Source: an uncultured Eubacteriales bacterium (GTDB taxonomy: Bacteria > Bacillota > Clostridia > Oscillospirales > CAG-382). From it: a stretch of DNA of 18,756 bases. Positions 1 to 6,859 of this stretch are shown here, in pieces. Each line of letters starts with the position of its first letter. Positions within the stretch are counted from its first letter, which is position 1. Position numbers and translations under genes: made by a program. Under the pieces are notes generated by a model. That model saw only the letters and a list, made by a program, of their open reading frames with translations, was not told where the DNA came from and searched no databases. Location: the NCBI GenBank assembly GCA_900554405.1, contig USHI01000011.1:1-18756 (forward strand), in the 5' to 3' direction.

Positions 1-1463
1 TAATCATTTACAAAAACCGCAGAGATCTGATATTCCCCCGTTTCCAAAAAAAGCGGGGCCGTGTAGATCAGACTATGCTCATCCGGATCGCTTCCATCAA
101 AGGTGTAATAAATTTTCCCTGTGGTATTGGCGCTCAGCTTGAGCATCAGAACCCTGTCATAATCTCCTGAAGGATAATCAAGCTGGGGCTCTAAAGCCAT
201 ATAGTTTTGGAAATGATTTTGGATCTCCTCCTCCGTACATGCCTTTAACAGTCTGCTGATCTCCTCGTATTTTCCCTGGCTGTCATAAATGGAGACAATG
301 CGCTCATAGGCTTTTTCAAGCTGGTCATAGGTAAGCTGCTTCCGCTCTATCATATTGAGCAGAAGAAAAAGAGCCTGATCTTCTTCCTTGAGCTCCAGAT
401 AATAATCCGCTTCCAGAAAAACCGCATCTACCCCATTGCGATCCAGTTCCTGTGCTCTCTCCAGATAGTCGATGGCTTTTTCATAGGAACCATCCTTCGC
501 ATATTTCCTGGCCTGCTTCACATGATAATCATAAGAATACCGATGGTAGAAAAAAAAGCCTCCAAGCAGCGTCAAAACAGTCACTGCGGAAAAGACTGCT
601 ATCCAGGTGACAAGCAGCCTTTTCCGCTCCTGTGATCCTTCGGAAGATCCCTTTGTGCTTTGCGCCTCTGCATCCTTAGCGCTTCCCTTTTCTCCTTCGA
701 TCTCCTCGCCCACGCTTGAGAGCGTTTCCCGTATGCTGTTTTCAATTTCCGGCTCAAAATCAGGAACCATCTGTATTTCCCTGCCGCACTTTTCGCAGGA
801 ATCTGCCGTTTCCGGATTTTTGTTTCCGCAGCAGCAAAGCCAGGCTTTTTCGTTAAAGCTGGGCATAACAACGGTGGGATAATACGGTTCGAACTTGTCA
901 TACACGTTCACACGCGTATATACAAGCTTGGAGATATTATCCAGCTCGCTGTACCTTTCGGGGTTGCCGGACACGATAACTCCCGGTTCGTCGACAGAGC
1001 CGTCGGCATACACAACACGGCGCAGCAGTATATCATACTTTTTGAAATAGCTTTCCGGGATCGGGATATACACGCAGGAGCCGAAGCATTCACTTTGCTC
1101 CACCGCGCCTTTTTTGTTTGAATCGCGCAGGCGCATCGAGCGCCCGTTTTTTGAAATAATGCCGAAATTAAGATGCTCGCGGCAATAGGTGAAATCTATA
1201 TGGGTGTAAGGAATATTACCGTTCAGATACAGCGCCAGCCGAATATCGAGCCTTGTTATCGGCTTTTCGGAGACGTTTTTGAAGATAAAGGAGGCAAATA
1301 TCTCGGTCGTTTCGCGGTCGGCAAGGATATAGCTTTCCGTCAGCTCGACAGGGCAATTTTCCAATACAAAGGGGTAATCGGTATACTTTACCACGCGCAG
1401 CGAACGGAGCCGATCCTTTCTCTGGCGCATTATATATTCCTTTGCGGGTTTACTTTGCTTCAC
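1..1463 (-). CDS. Zinc-ribbon, TPR and chitobiase-C-terminal-like single-TM membrane protein (C-terminus cut by window edge)
   Basis: The frame is open from the GTG at 1463 to the left edge, giving at least 487 residues with no stop. I chose this GTG because a strong AGGGAGG ribosome site lies about 10 bases upstream; an in-frame ATG follows 11 codons later. Seen in order: an N-terminal ~190-residue globular region I cannot name; a zinc ribbon around residues 206-225 (WLCCCG, then CEKCG); an acidic/Ser-rich linker; one TM helix around 281-303 (WIAVFSAVTVLTLLGG); a TPR-like helical region at about 305-425 (a repeat with DGSYEKAIDYLERAQELD); and a C-terminal segment with YYTFDGSDPD followed by IYTAPLFL, typical of the chitobiase/beta-hexosaminidase C-terminal-like module. 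The inferred topology is a cytosolic zinc ribbon with exported TPR and binding module. It follows the M55 gene by 29 bases. Composition shifts near residue 190-200 (see findings). Function is unknown; sensing or scaffolding at the envelope is a guess. Confidence 0.8.
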   Translation of the reverse strand, partial: MKQSKPAKEYIMRQRKDRLRSLRVVKYTDYPFVLENCPVELTESYILADRETTEIFASFIFKNVSEKPITRLDIRLALYLNGNIPYTHIDFTYCREHLNFGIISKNGRSMRLRDSNKKGAVEQSECFGSCVYIPIPESYFKKYDILLRRVVYADGSVDEPGVIVSGNPERYSELDNISKLVYTRVNVYDKFEPYYPTVVMPSFNEKAWLCCCGNKNPETADSCEKCGREIQMVPDFEPEIENSIRETLSSVGEEIEGEKGSAKDAEAQSTKGSSEGSQERKRLLVTWIAVFSAVTVLTLLGGFFFYHRYSYDYHVKQARKYAKDGSYEKAIDYLERAQELDRNGVDAVFLEADYYLELKEEDQALFLLLNMIERKQLTYDQLEKAYERIVSIYDSQGKYEEISRLLKACTEEEIQNHFQNYMALEPQLDYPSGDYDRVLMLKLSANTTGKIYYTFDGSDPDEHSLIYTAPLFLETGEYQISAVFVND

Positions 1464-1492
1464 GGTAAGAAAACCTCCCTCCCCGTTTCGGT

Positions 1493-2293
1493 TCAATAAA
1501 GGAAATAATCCTCCGGGTCGGCAAGAATGCCTTTGCGGGTATAGGCATCCACCCATTCAAAGGGTGTTCCGTCGGGGTTATGCAGGTTGCAGCCCTGTGC
1601 ATATTCGATACGCTTGTAGGAAACCGAAAGCTCGAACTCCTTCGGCAGCGTGAATGCCTGCATTTCGCCCAGCCGACCGCAGGCGCGGGTGACGGCTGCG
1701 TAAATATCATCGCACACCGCATCCGGGTGGCGGCTTATGCAGCTGTTCCAGGCAAGCGCCTCCTTCGTGACAACGGTTTCCGCCCACGGGAAGCTTTCGG
1801 CAGCCTGAGCAACGCATATATCGTCCGACGAAACAAACATGGTCTTTACCCCGCGCTTCCCCGCGATAGCGGCATCAAGCTGCAGCTCTCCGACAGGCTT
1901 GCCGTTTATGCGGTGGCTCGTGAATGTCGAGGAGGAATAAACGTGCGCCAGAGTAGCCTTCGGTACGTCATACGCATGATAGCCGATAAACAATACTCCG
2001 TCGAAGGAGCTGTCCATCCCCGGGAAACGCACGCGGCTTCCGGCACCTATCGCGATACGCACGCGCTTGTCCAGCATGCCGTATTTGAGGTTTACGCCGG
2101 TACCGTGGCAATCCCAAACGATAACATCATTTGCCCCGTTATCGAAAAGCGCGTTCACCGCAGCGGAAGCCTCCCGCGTGCCCTGCAGGGCAGCAAATTC
2201 ATAATCCCGGCTTTCCGCAAGCCCACGCCCGTATGCCCCGACAACGCAGGCAAGCCCTTCGAGATCGACCGCAACAACAAATTTTCCGTTCAT
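1493..2293 (-). CDS. M55 family metallopeptidase (DppA-like D-aminopeptidase)
   Basis: 266 residues, the usual length for the M55 family. B. subtilis DppA is a zinc-dependent D-aminopeptidase that releases N-terminal D-amino acids from short peptides. The family's metal ligands can be seen: D10 and E12 in VAVDLEG, H63 in DCHGTG, H106 in GYHAYD, and E136 in GELQLDAA. H117 (TLAHVYS) sits where DppA has its catalytic histidine. The ATG at 2293 is preceded by AGGAGAG at a 5-base spacing. There is no signal peptide, so it acts in the cytosol. It lies 45 bases downstream of an ECF S component and 29 bases upstream of the zinc-ribbon gene, all on the minus strand, probably one transcript. Substrate is inferred: D-Ala-containing peptides from cell-wall turnover, or imported peptides. 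Family call is firm, substrate is not. Confidence 0.93.
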   Translation of the reverse strand: MNGKFVVAVDLEGLACVVGAYGRGLAESRDYEFAALQGTREASAAVNALFDNGANDVIVWDCHGTGVNLKYGMLDKRVRIAIGAGSRVRFPGMDSSFDGVLFIGYHAYDVPKATLAHVYSSSTFTSHRINGKPVGELQLDAAIAGKRGVKTMFVSSDDICVAQAAESFPWAETVVTKEALAWNSCISRHPDAVCDDIYAAVTRACGRLGEMQAFTLPKEFELSVSYKRIEYAQGCNLHNPDGTPFEWVDAYTRKGILADPEDYFLY

Positions 2294-2338
2294 TACAACT
2301 CTCCTATTGAAAACAAGATGTGTTTGTAGTACAATTTC

Positions 2339-2872
2339 TTATGCGCCGTAATAGAAGCCGGCTTTTTTCGCAAGCTTTATCACGCCGAAACGGTGGCAGA
2401 TCAGCACACCGGCAACGGCACCGACAGCCGCCTGCAATATCTGATACGGCAGCTTCAGCAGTGCATATTCAGGCGTGCTGTAAATATACGCTCTGCCGAA
2501 CGAATAACCGGCGACCATTATAACGGCACCGGCAAAAACGCCGAGCGACGATGCGGCAAGCTTGTGCGATTTGAGTGCATGATGTGCTATTATCGAAATG
2601 ACTGCTGCCTGCACGCCGTGTGTTACGAGCGAAACGAACATCGGCGCCGGATAAAAGAGCAGATCGCCGATAAACGAACCGACACCGCCCACGATAAACG
2701 CCGATATCGGATCCAGCACGAGCGATGCGGTACAAATTGCGATATCATTCATATACAGGTGCCCGCCCGGAACCGGGACGGAAAACACCGAGGAACTGAG
2801 GACGATATTCACCGCCATGAACATCGCGGTGATACAAAGACGTAATGTAAGATTTTTCGTTGTGTTTTTCAT
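2339..2872 (-). CDS. ECF transporter S component (vitamin/cofactor uptake, substrate unknown)
   Basis: 177 residues, strongly hydrophobic, about six TM segments, matching the size of the substrate-binding S subunits of energy-coupling-factor transporters. After an N-terminal helix (LCITAMFMAVNIVLSS) comes a polar motif region (GGHLYMNDIAICTASLVLD), then GGVGSFIGDLLFYPAP and LVTHGVQAAVISIIAHHAL, a pattern typical of ECF S components. S subunits bind one micronutrient and dock on a shared EcfA/EcfA'/EcfT module, which is not in this window, so this is a group II type S component. I start it at the ATG at 2872 (MKNTTKNLTLR) because AAGGT lies six bases upstream. The longer open frame to 3028 reads into the divergent HAD gene and is not protein-like. 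The ligand cannot be read from sequence; its partner gene is an M55 peptidase. Confidence 0.85.
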   Translation of the reverse strand: MKNTTKNLTLRLCITAMFMAVNIVLSSSVFSVPVPGGHLYMNDIAICTASLVLDPISAFIVGGVGSFIGDLLFYPAPMFVSLVTHGVQAAVISIIAHHALKSHKLAASSLGVFAGAVIMVAGYSFGRAYIYSTPEYALLKLPYQILQAAVGAVAGVLICHRFGVIKLAKKAGFYYGA

Positions 2873-2873
2873 G

Positions 2874-2902
2874 ATGACCTTAATAAACCTATTTTTTATA
2901 AT
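2874..2902 (+). promoter_or_regulatory. Possible sigma-A promoter for the HAD phosphatase gene
   Basis: A perfect TATAAT at 2897-2902 has ATGACC (TTGACA-like, 4 of 6) at 2874-2879 with a 17-base spacer. The -35 overlaps the start of the divergent S-component gene. The predicted transcript would begin only about 8 bases before the ATG at 2917, so the ribosome site (GGAGAG) would be at the very 5' end; this makes the call uncertain. A minus-strand promoter for the S component must also lie here or inside the HAD gene; only a weak TATAAA is visible. Confidence 0.4.
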
Positions 2903-2916
2903 GATCGGAGAGAGTA

Positions 2917-3696
2917 ATGGAAAAGGATAAGCTGAGCGAAATACGCCTGTTTGTGCTTGATATGGACGGCACGATATACCTTGGCGAAAAGGTGCTGCCC
3001 GGTGCGATAGAATTCGTGAAAACGGCACGCAAGCGCGGGAAGAAGATCGTGTTCTTCACAAACAATGCCTCCCGCAACCCGAACGATTATGTCGAAAAGC
3101 TTTCGAGGCTCGGGTTCGACGCAGACCGCGGGGATATTGTCACTGCAGGCGATGTCACGATCGACTTTCTGAAACGCTTCCGCCCCGGCAAAAGCGTTTA
3201 TCTTGTCGGCACGCCGGCATTGGAACGCTCGTTTTGCGAAGCGGGAATATGTATTTCCGAAAAATCGGATATCGTTGTCACGTCATTCGACACGACACTC
3301 ACCTACGAAAAGCTTGTTATCGCCTGCGATCTGATCCGTTCCGGCGCGGAATTTCTTTGCACGCACCCGGATTTCAATTGCCCGACCGAAAACGGCTTTA
3401 TCCCCGACAGCGGCGCCATCGCGGCGCTTGTCACCGCCTCCACCGGCGTGAAACCGAAGTATTTCGGCAAGCCGTACAAGGAAACGGCGGATATGATATC
3501 GCATCTTTTCGGTGTTCCCTTTTCGGAAACGGCGATCGTCGGCGACCGGCTTTATACCGATATCGCGCTCGGGCGCAACAACGGGCTGATGTCGGTGCTC
3601 GTGCTTTCCGGCGAAACAAAGCCGTGCGACGTGAACGAAACGAACGCCCCGGATATCACGCTGGGCGGGATCGGCGAGATCATTCCTTATTTGTGA
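2917..3696 (+). CDS. HAD-IIA (NagD-like) phosphatase
   Basis: 259 residues, normal for HAD subfamily IIA (NagD, 4-nitrophenylphosphatase, phosphoglycolate and pyridoxal-phosphate phosphatases). All catalytic motifs are present: motif I DMDGT with nucleophile D15 and acid/base D17, motif II FFTNN with T48, the conserved lysine K185 in YFGKPYKE, and motif III GDRLYTDI with D210 and D215 for Mg2+. The C2 cap lies between motifs II and III. These enzymes remove phosphate from small metabolites in the cytosol; substrate is not readable from sequence. The ATG at 2917 has GGAGAG just upstream. It is transcribed away from the ECF S component and converges on the PExQ-repeat gene, overlapping its 3' end by 17 bases. 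A role linked to the micronutrient brought in by the neighbouring S component is possible but unproven. Confidence 0.93.
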   Translation: MEKDKLSEIRLFVLDMDGTIYLGEKVLPGAIEFVKTARKRGKKIVFFTNNASRNPNDYVEKLSRLGFDADRGDIVTAGDVTIDFLKRFRPGKSVYLVGTPALERSFCEAGICISEKSDIVVTSFDTTLTYEKLVIACDLIRSGAEFLCTHPDFNCPTENGFIPDSGAIAALVTASTGVKPKYFGKPYKETADMISHLFGVPFSETAIVGDRLYTDIALGRNNGLMSVLVLSGETKPCDVNETNAPDITLGGIGEIIPYL

Positions 3697-4990
3697 AATA
3701 ACCGAGCTTGATCCCGTTTACCGATTCGCCGCGCGGCACGGTGACAACGACACCGAAGCAGCGTTCGGGTATCGCGGAGAGCGCGATATAATCCAGGCTT
3801 TCGCCGCAAAGCCGATATATTGTATTTTCGGTATTCTCCCCCAGCGGGAGAATACTTTTTATTATCCCCGCGCGTGCGCGGTCGTAAAGATAATATTCGA
3901 GCTGCGCATGATGAGCCTTGTCGGGAACGCCGTCGCCATCCGTGCGGACCTTCAAAAGATATACATAATCACCGTCGTCGCACTTCGGGCGCGGAACGGC
4001 AACGGAGCTTTCACCCCCGGCAACAAACACGGAGCGCACCGGAAGATACCTTGCCGCCAGCACCGCATTGAAATACCCGAGCGCGCGTGCGCAGACTGCC
4101 GCGGTACCGCCATCCAGCGAAAATCTCAAAACGTTTCCGCCCTCTACTGCGGAACAGCAGGTATACGAACAAACTGCACGATATGTCGAAATATAATCGC
4201 AGTAATGCTCGCCGCGAAGCTCGACGGATTCCGGTTCGGAACCGAAAACCCTTGCCCGCGGAGCGCTCGCGTTCAGAGCGCCGTTTTCGAGAATGCCGAT
4301 ATTATCGCTTCCTACGATACTGCCGCATTTCTTCGGTTCCAGGCCGAGAGAGATGCACTTTTTATAAAGCCGCTGCGCCTTTTTACGCGGGGCAAGTATA
4401 TAACGCTTGGATTCGCATTTCGCCACGCTCCCGCCGGCTTCGCCGATATCAAATAATATGCCGTTGTGCACCGAAAGAAGCGAATACACGCCCTGAACAG
4501 AATATTTGAACAGCACGTTGGGGATATATTTTCCCTCTTGCGCATCAAAGCAGTAAATATCGGTGTCCGCATATTCATACAGCCCTTTGCGTTTGAGCAC
4601 CGATTCCGCCGCGGTGATGATATCTATCGGGCGGAAGGCATTCCCGACACCGACATTATCGATAAAGCTCCCGAAGGCATCGCGCAGACGTGTATCGCTT
4701 ATGCTCACCGAGCCGACCGGGGTGAACAAAACGCTTGCCTTGCCGGAACACACGCTTTCCAGAAAATCCGCGCATTTGCCCTCGCCGAACGGGTTGGCAG
4801 CCGGCTCCGCGCCGGTATCCGGGCTTTGCTCCGGCTGTGCTTCCGGTTGTATTTCCGGCTGTATTTCCGGCTGTATTTCCGGCTGTGTTTCCGGCTGTGT
4901 TTCCGGCTGTATTTCCGGGGCGCACGTGCTTTCCTCCTGCGCACCGGCAGCGGATTCGTTATAAGAAATATCTTTATTTTCTTCGTTCAT
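3680..4990 (-). CDS. Unknown 436-residue protein with N-terminal PExQ tandem repeat
   Basis: I do not recognise the family. The ATG at 4990 lies 4 bases after the mtaB stop, and its Shine-Dalgarno (AGGAGA) lies inside the last codons of mtaB, so translation is probably coupled. Residues 1-70 are acidic and disordered-looking, with seven PEIQ/PETQ/PEAQ units at 25-52. From about residue 75 the sequence looks folded, mixed alpha/beta, with many cysteines, including a cluster around YCDYISTYRAVCSYTCC. There is no signal peptide and no TM segment, so it is probably cytosolic. Short stretches (SLGLEPKKCGSIVGS; ARYLPVRSVFVAGGESS) faintly recall PurM/PurL-type domains, but I would not annotate on that. 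It is the last gene of the nine-gene string and overlaps the convergent HAD gene by 17 bases. Confidence 0.85.
   Translation of the reverse strand: MNEENKDISYNESAAGAQEESTCAPEIQPETQPETQPEIQPEIQPEIQPEAQPEQSPDTGAEPAANPFGEGKCADFLESVCSGKASVLFTPVGSVSISDTRLRDAFGSFIDNVGVGNAFRPIDIITAAESVLKRKGLYEYADTDIYCFDAQEGKYIPNVLFKYSVQGVYSLLSVHNGILFDIGEAGGSVAKCESKRYILAPRKKAQRLYKKCISLGLEPKKCGSIVGSDNIGILENGALNASAPRARVFGSEPESVELRGEHYCDYISTYRAVCSYTCCSAVEGGNVLRFSLDGGTAAVCARALGYFNAVLAARYLPVRSVFVAGGESSVAVPRPKCDDGDYVYLLKVRTDGDGVPDKAHHAQLEYYLYDRARAGIIKSILPLGENTENTIYRLCGESLDYIALSAIPERCFGVVVTVPRGESVNGIKLGYFTNKE
4835..4918 (-). repeat. Seven tandem 12-bp units encoding PExQ
   Basis: Seven uninterrupted 12-base units (plus-strand form ctgtatttccgg with variants ctgtgtttccgg, ttgtatttccgg and ctgtgcttccgg) encode residues 25-52 of the unknown protein. 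The unit is a multiple of three, so changes in copy number would keep the frame and only lengthen or shorten the Pro/Glu/Gln linker. Confidence 0.95.
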
Positions 4991-4994
4991 TGAG

Positions 4995-6275
4995 TCATTC
5001 TCCTTTTTCTGCTTTGCAAACAAGAATCCCGTGTTCGGCGGACAGCGCCTCGACGGTAACGATATCGCCGACAGAAGCGGCTGCGGACTCGAATTTCGCC
5101 TCCGCATAACCTTCCGTATGCCCGTATGCAGTGCCCGAAACCACCTTTTCTATAAGAACCTTCACATCGCTTCCGATCATACCGGAAAGTATCCTGTCCT
5201 TCACCGCATCGGATGCCTGAATAAGCCGCGAATTGCGTTCGCCGCGCACCGCGGGGGGAATCCTGCCGTCCATTGCGGCGGCAGGCGTTCCGGGCCGTTC
5301 GGAATACGGGAAGGAATGCACATGGAATATCGAAAGCTCTTCGACCCCGCGAAGCGTTTCGAGGAAATCCTCCTCCGTTTCGCCGGGGAATCCTGCGATT
5401 ATATCCGCGGAGATCATGCAGCCGGGTATATATTCCCGCGCTGCGGCGATACGCTCGAAAACGAATTCCTTTGTATACGGTCTGCACATCCGGTGCAGCA
5501 CGCTGCTGCATAACGATTGTATGGAAATATGCAGGTGCGGCATGAACTGCGGGCATTGTGCGACAGTTTGCAAAAACCTTTCGCTCAATATTCCGGGCGA
5601 AAGCGAACCGAGCCGCAGACGTTCCAGCCCCGGCACCGCGCAGACAGCTTTCACAAGCTCGTGCAGAGGCACGGAGTTATAAGCCGCGACTTCGATACCG
5701 GTAAGTATTATTTCCCTGTAACCCGCTGCGACAAGCCGCTTTGCCTCGGCAACGACGTCGTCCGCAGGACGGGAGCGCACGCTCCCGCGGCATTGCGGGA
5801 TAATGCAATAGCTGCATTTGCCGTTGCAGCCGTCCTGTATTTTGATATATCCGCGGCATTCGGAAAACAGCAATTCGCTGCCGTCGATATGCATTTCCTC
5901 ATACGGCGCGCCCGCAAGACTGCAAACGCAATCGTGCAAAAGCCCGTCATCGTTGATTATTGCCTCGATCGCGCGGGCTTTATCACGGCATCCGCCGACA
6001 AATATAACGTTTTTTTCGCCGGATATAGTTTTGTTGATCTGCGAGGCGCAGCCGATGACCGCCACCCTGCCGCTTTTTGCGGCGCGGCGAATGATCTGGC
6101 AGCTTTTGCGCTCGCTTTCCGCCGTGACGGCGCAGGTATTTACAATATAGTAATCGCAGCCGCGGTCGTCGCCGCAGACATCAAAGCCGAGCGACACGAG
6201 CCTTTCGGCAAGCGCAGAGGATTCATATTGGTTCACGCGGCAGCCGAGCGTGATTATTCCGATTCTTTTTGCCAT
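4995..6275 (-). CDS. mtaB: tRNA (t6A37) C2-methylthiotransferase MtaB
   Basis: 426 residues, MiaB/MtaB radical-SAM methylthiotransferase family, which turns t6A at position 37 of ANN-decoding tRNAs into ms2t6A using SAM and two 4Fe-4S clusters. Seen: N-terminal UPF0004 domain beginning IITLGCRVNQYES with cysteines C12, C48 (VNTCAVT) and C76 (VIGCAS); radical-SAM motif CxxxCxxC at C150, C154 and C157 (DGCNGKCSYCIIP); then the GFPGETEEDF segment typical of the family; and a short C-terminal TRAM-like region. GCRVNQYES and the overall length favour MtaB over MiaB or RimO. I start at the ATG at 6275 (MAKRIG); the longer frame to 6461 adds a non-homologous extension inside the upstream gene. The start lies 22 bases inside the TOPRIM gene's end, so translation is probably coupled. 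Its stop is 4 bases before the next gene. Confidence 0.95.
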   Translation of the reverse strand: MAKRIGIITLGCRVNQYESSALAERLVSLGFDVCGDDRGCDYYIVNTCAVTAESERKSCQIIRRAAKSGRVAVIGCASQINKTISGEKNVIFVGGCRDKARAIEAIINDDGLLHDCVCSLAGAPYEEMHIDGSELLFSECRGYIKIQDGCNGKCSYCIIPQCRGSVRSRPADDVVAEAKRLVAAGYREIILTGIEVAAYNSVPLHELVKAVCAVPGLERLRLGSLSPGILSERFLQTVAQCPQFMPHLHISIQSLCSSVLHRMCRPYTKEFVFERIAAAREYIPGCMISADIIAGFPGETEEDFLETLRGVEELSIFHVHSFPYSERPGTPAAAMDGRIPPAVRGERNSRLIQASDAVKDRILSGMIGSDVKVLIEKVVSGTAYGHTEGYAEAKFESAAASVGDIVTVEALSAEHGILVCKAEKGE

Positions 6276-6859
6276 TTTTGTGCCATTTCCAATGCTTTTA
6301 TATATTCCTCCTCGCCCGAAAGCATACTCACCGCTTCGAAAAGCGCCTTTGATGTGAGCGATTCGGGCAGCCCCAACGCCCGTGCGACCAGCCTGCGCCG
6401 GTATGCCGAATCCCCGGAGCCCAAAAGCCCGTCGGAATAAAACCTTGCGCGGCTCGGGCAAAACCCGCGTTCATCGATTTCGCCCACGGCATATGGGGCG
6501 AGCAGCTCGTAAAGCACCGGTTCGCTCATTCCCTCGACACCCAATATCCCGTCTGCGGATGGGTGCTCCTTGCGGCGTTCCTTACCGTATATACAGGGCG
6601 AATAGACGTTTATTATATTCCCGCGGACAATGCCTTTGAGCCGTGCACGGATAAAGTTCCCGGCGCTGTCGCTGTCGGTAAGCAATATAACCCCGCCGGA
6701 GCGCGAAAGCTTCGAAATCAGCGACCGTTTTGCGTTATCGCGGAATATGCCGAACCCGTTCAGAGCGATGACCGGAGTCGATACAACGTCGCATACCTTT
6801 GATTTATCGTATTTTCCCTCTACTATGACCGGGTATTTTAATCTCAGCTTATTTTCCAT
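6254..6859 (-). CDS. TOPRIM-domain protein, ribonuclease M5-like (DUF4093 type)
   Basis: 201 residues. The N-terminal half is a TOPRIM domain: VIVEGKYDK with the catalytic glutamate E14, and LLTDSDSAG with D62 and D64 of the DxD metal site. GILGVEGMSEP then resembles the 'gkxGVEha' segment of RNase M5, and the C-terminal helical part (YRRRLVARALGLPESLTSKALFEAV) resembles the DUF4093 region found in clostridial members. RNase M5 (RnmV) matures 5S rRNA in Bacillus; whether this paralogous clostridial form does the same is inferred. Start: the ATG at 6859 has AGGA nine bases upstream, while a GTG two codons earlier has its ribosome site too close. It overlaps the end of holA by 11 bases and the start of mtaB by 22 bases. 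Confidence 0.85.
   Translation of the reverse strand: MENKLRLKYPVIVEGKYDKSKVCDVVSTPVIALNGFGIFRDNAKRSLISKLSRSGGVILLTDSDSAGNFIRARLKGIVRGNIINVYSPCIYGKERRKEHPSADGILGVEGMSEPVLYELLAPYAVGEIDERGFCPSRARFYSDGLLGSGDSAYRRRLVARALGLPESLTSKALFEAVSMLSGEEEYIKALEMAQKWQKESE

Noticed and set aside
599..901. Separate small genes of 100 (minus) and 91 (plus) codons at the left end
   Set aside because: A different minus-strand frame runs unbroken from 1463 to the edge with zinc-ribbon, TM and TPR features, so these are out-of-frame shadows.
2320..2845. Plus-strand open frames opposite the ECF S component
   Set aside because: The minus-strand reading gives coherent TM helices and S-component motifs; the plus-strand readings are polar, Arg/His-rich noise.
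4835..4918. CRISPR array
   Set aside because: The units are contiguous 12-mers with no spacers and encode a peptide repeat inside a gene.
4656..4964. Repetitive small open frames over the 12-bp repeat (both strands)
   Set aside because: They only reflect the tandem repeat being open in several frames; the PExQ reading belongs to the longer coupled gene.
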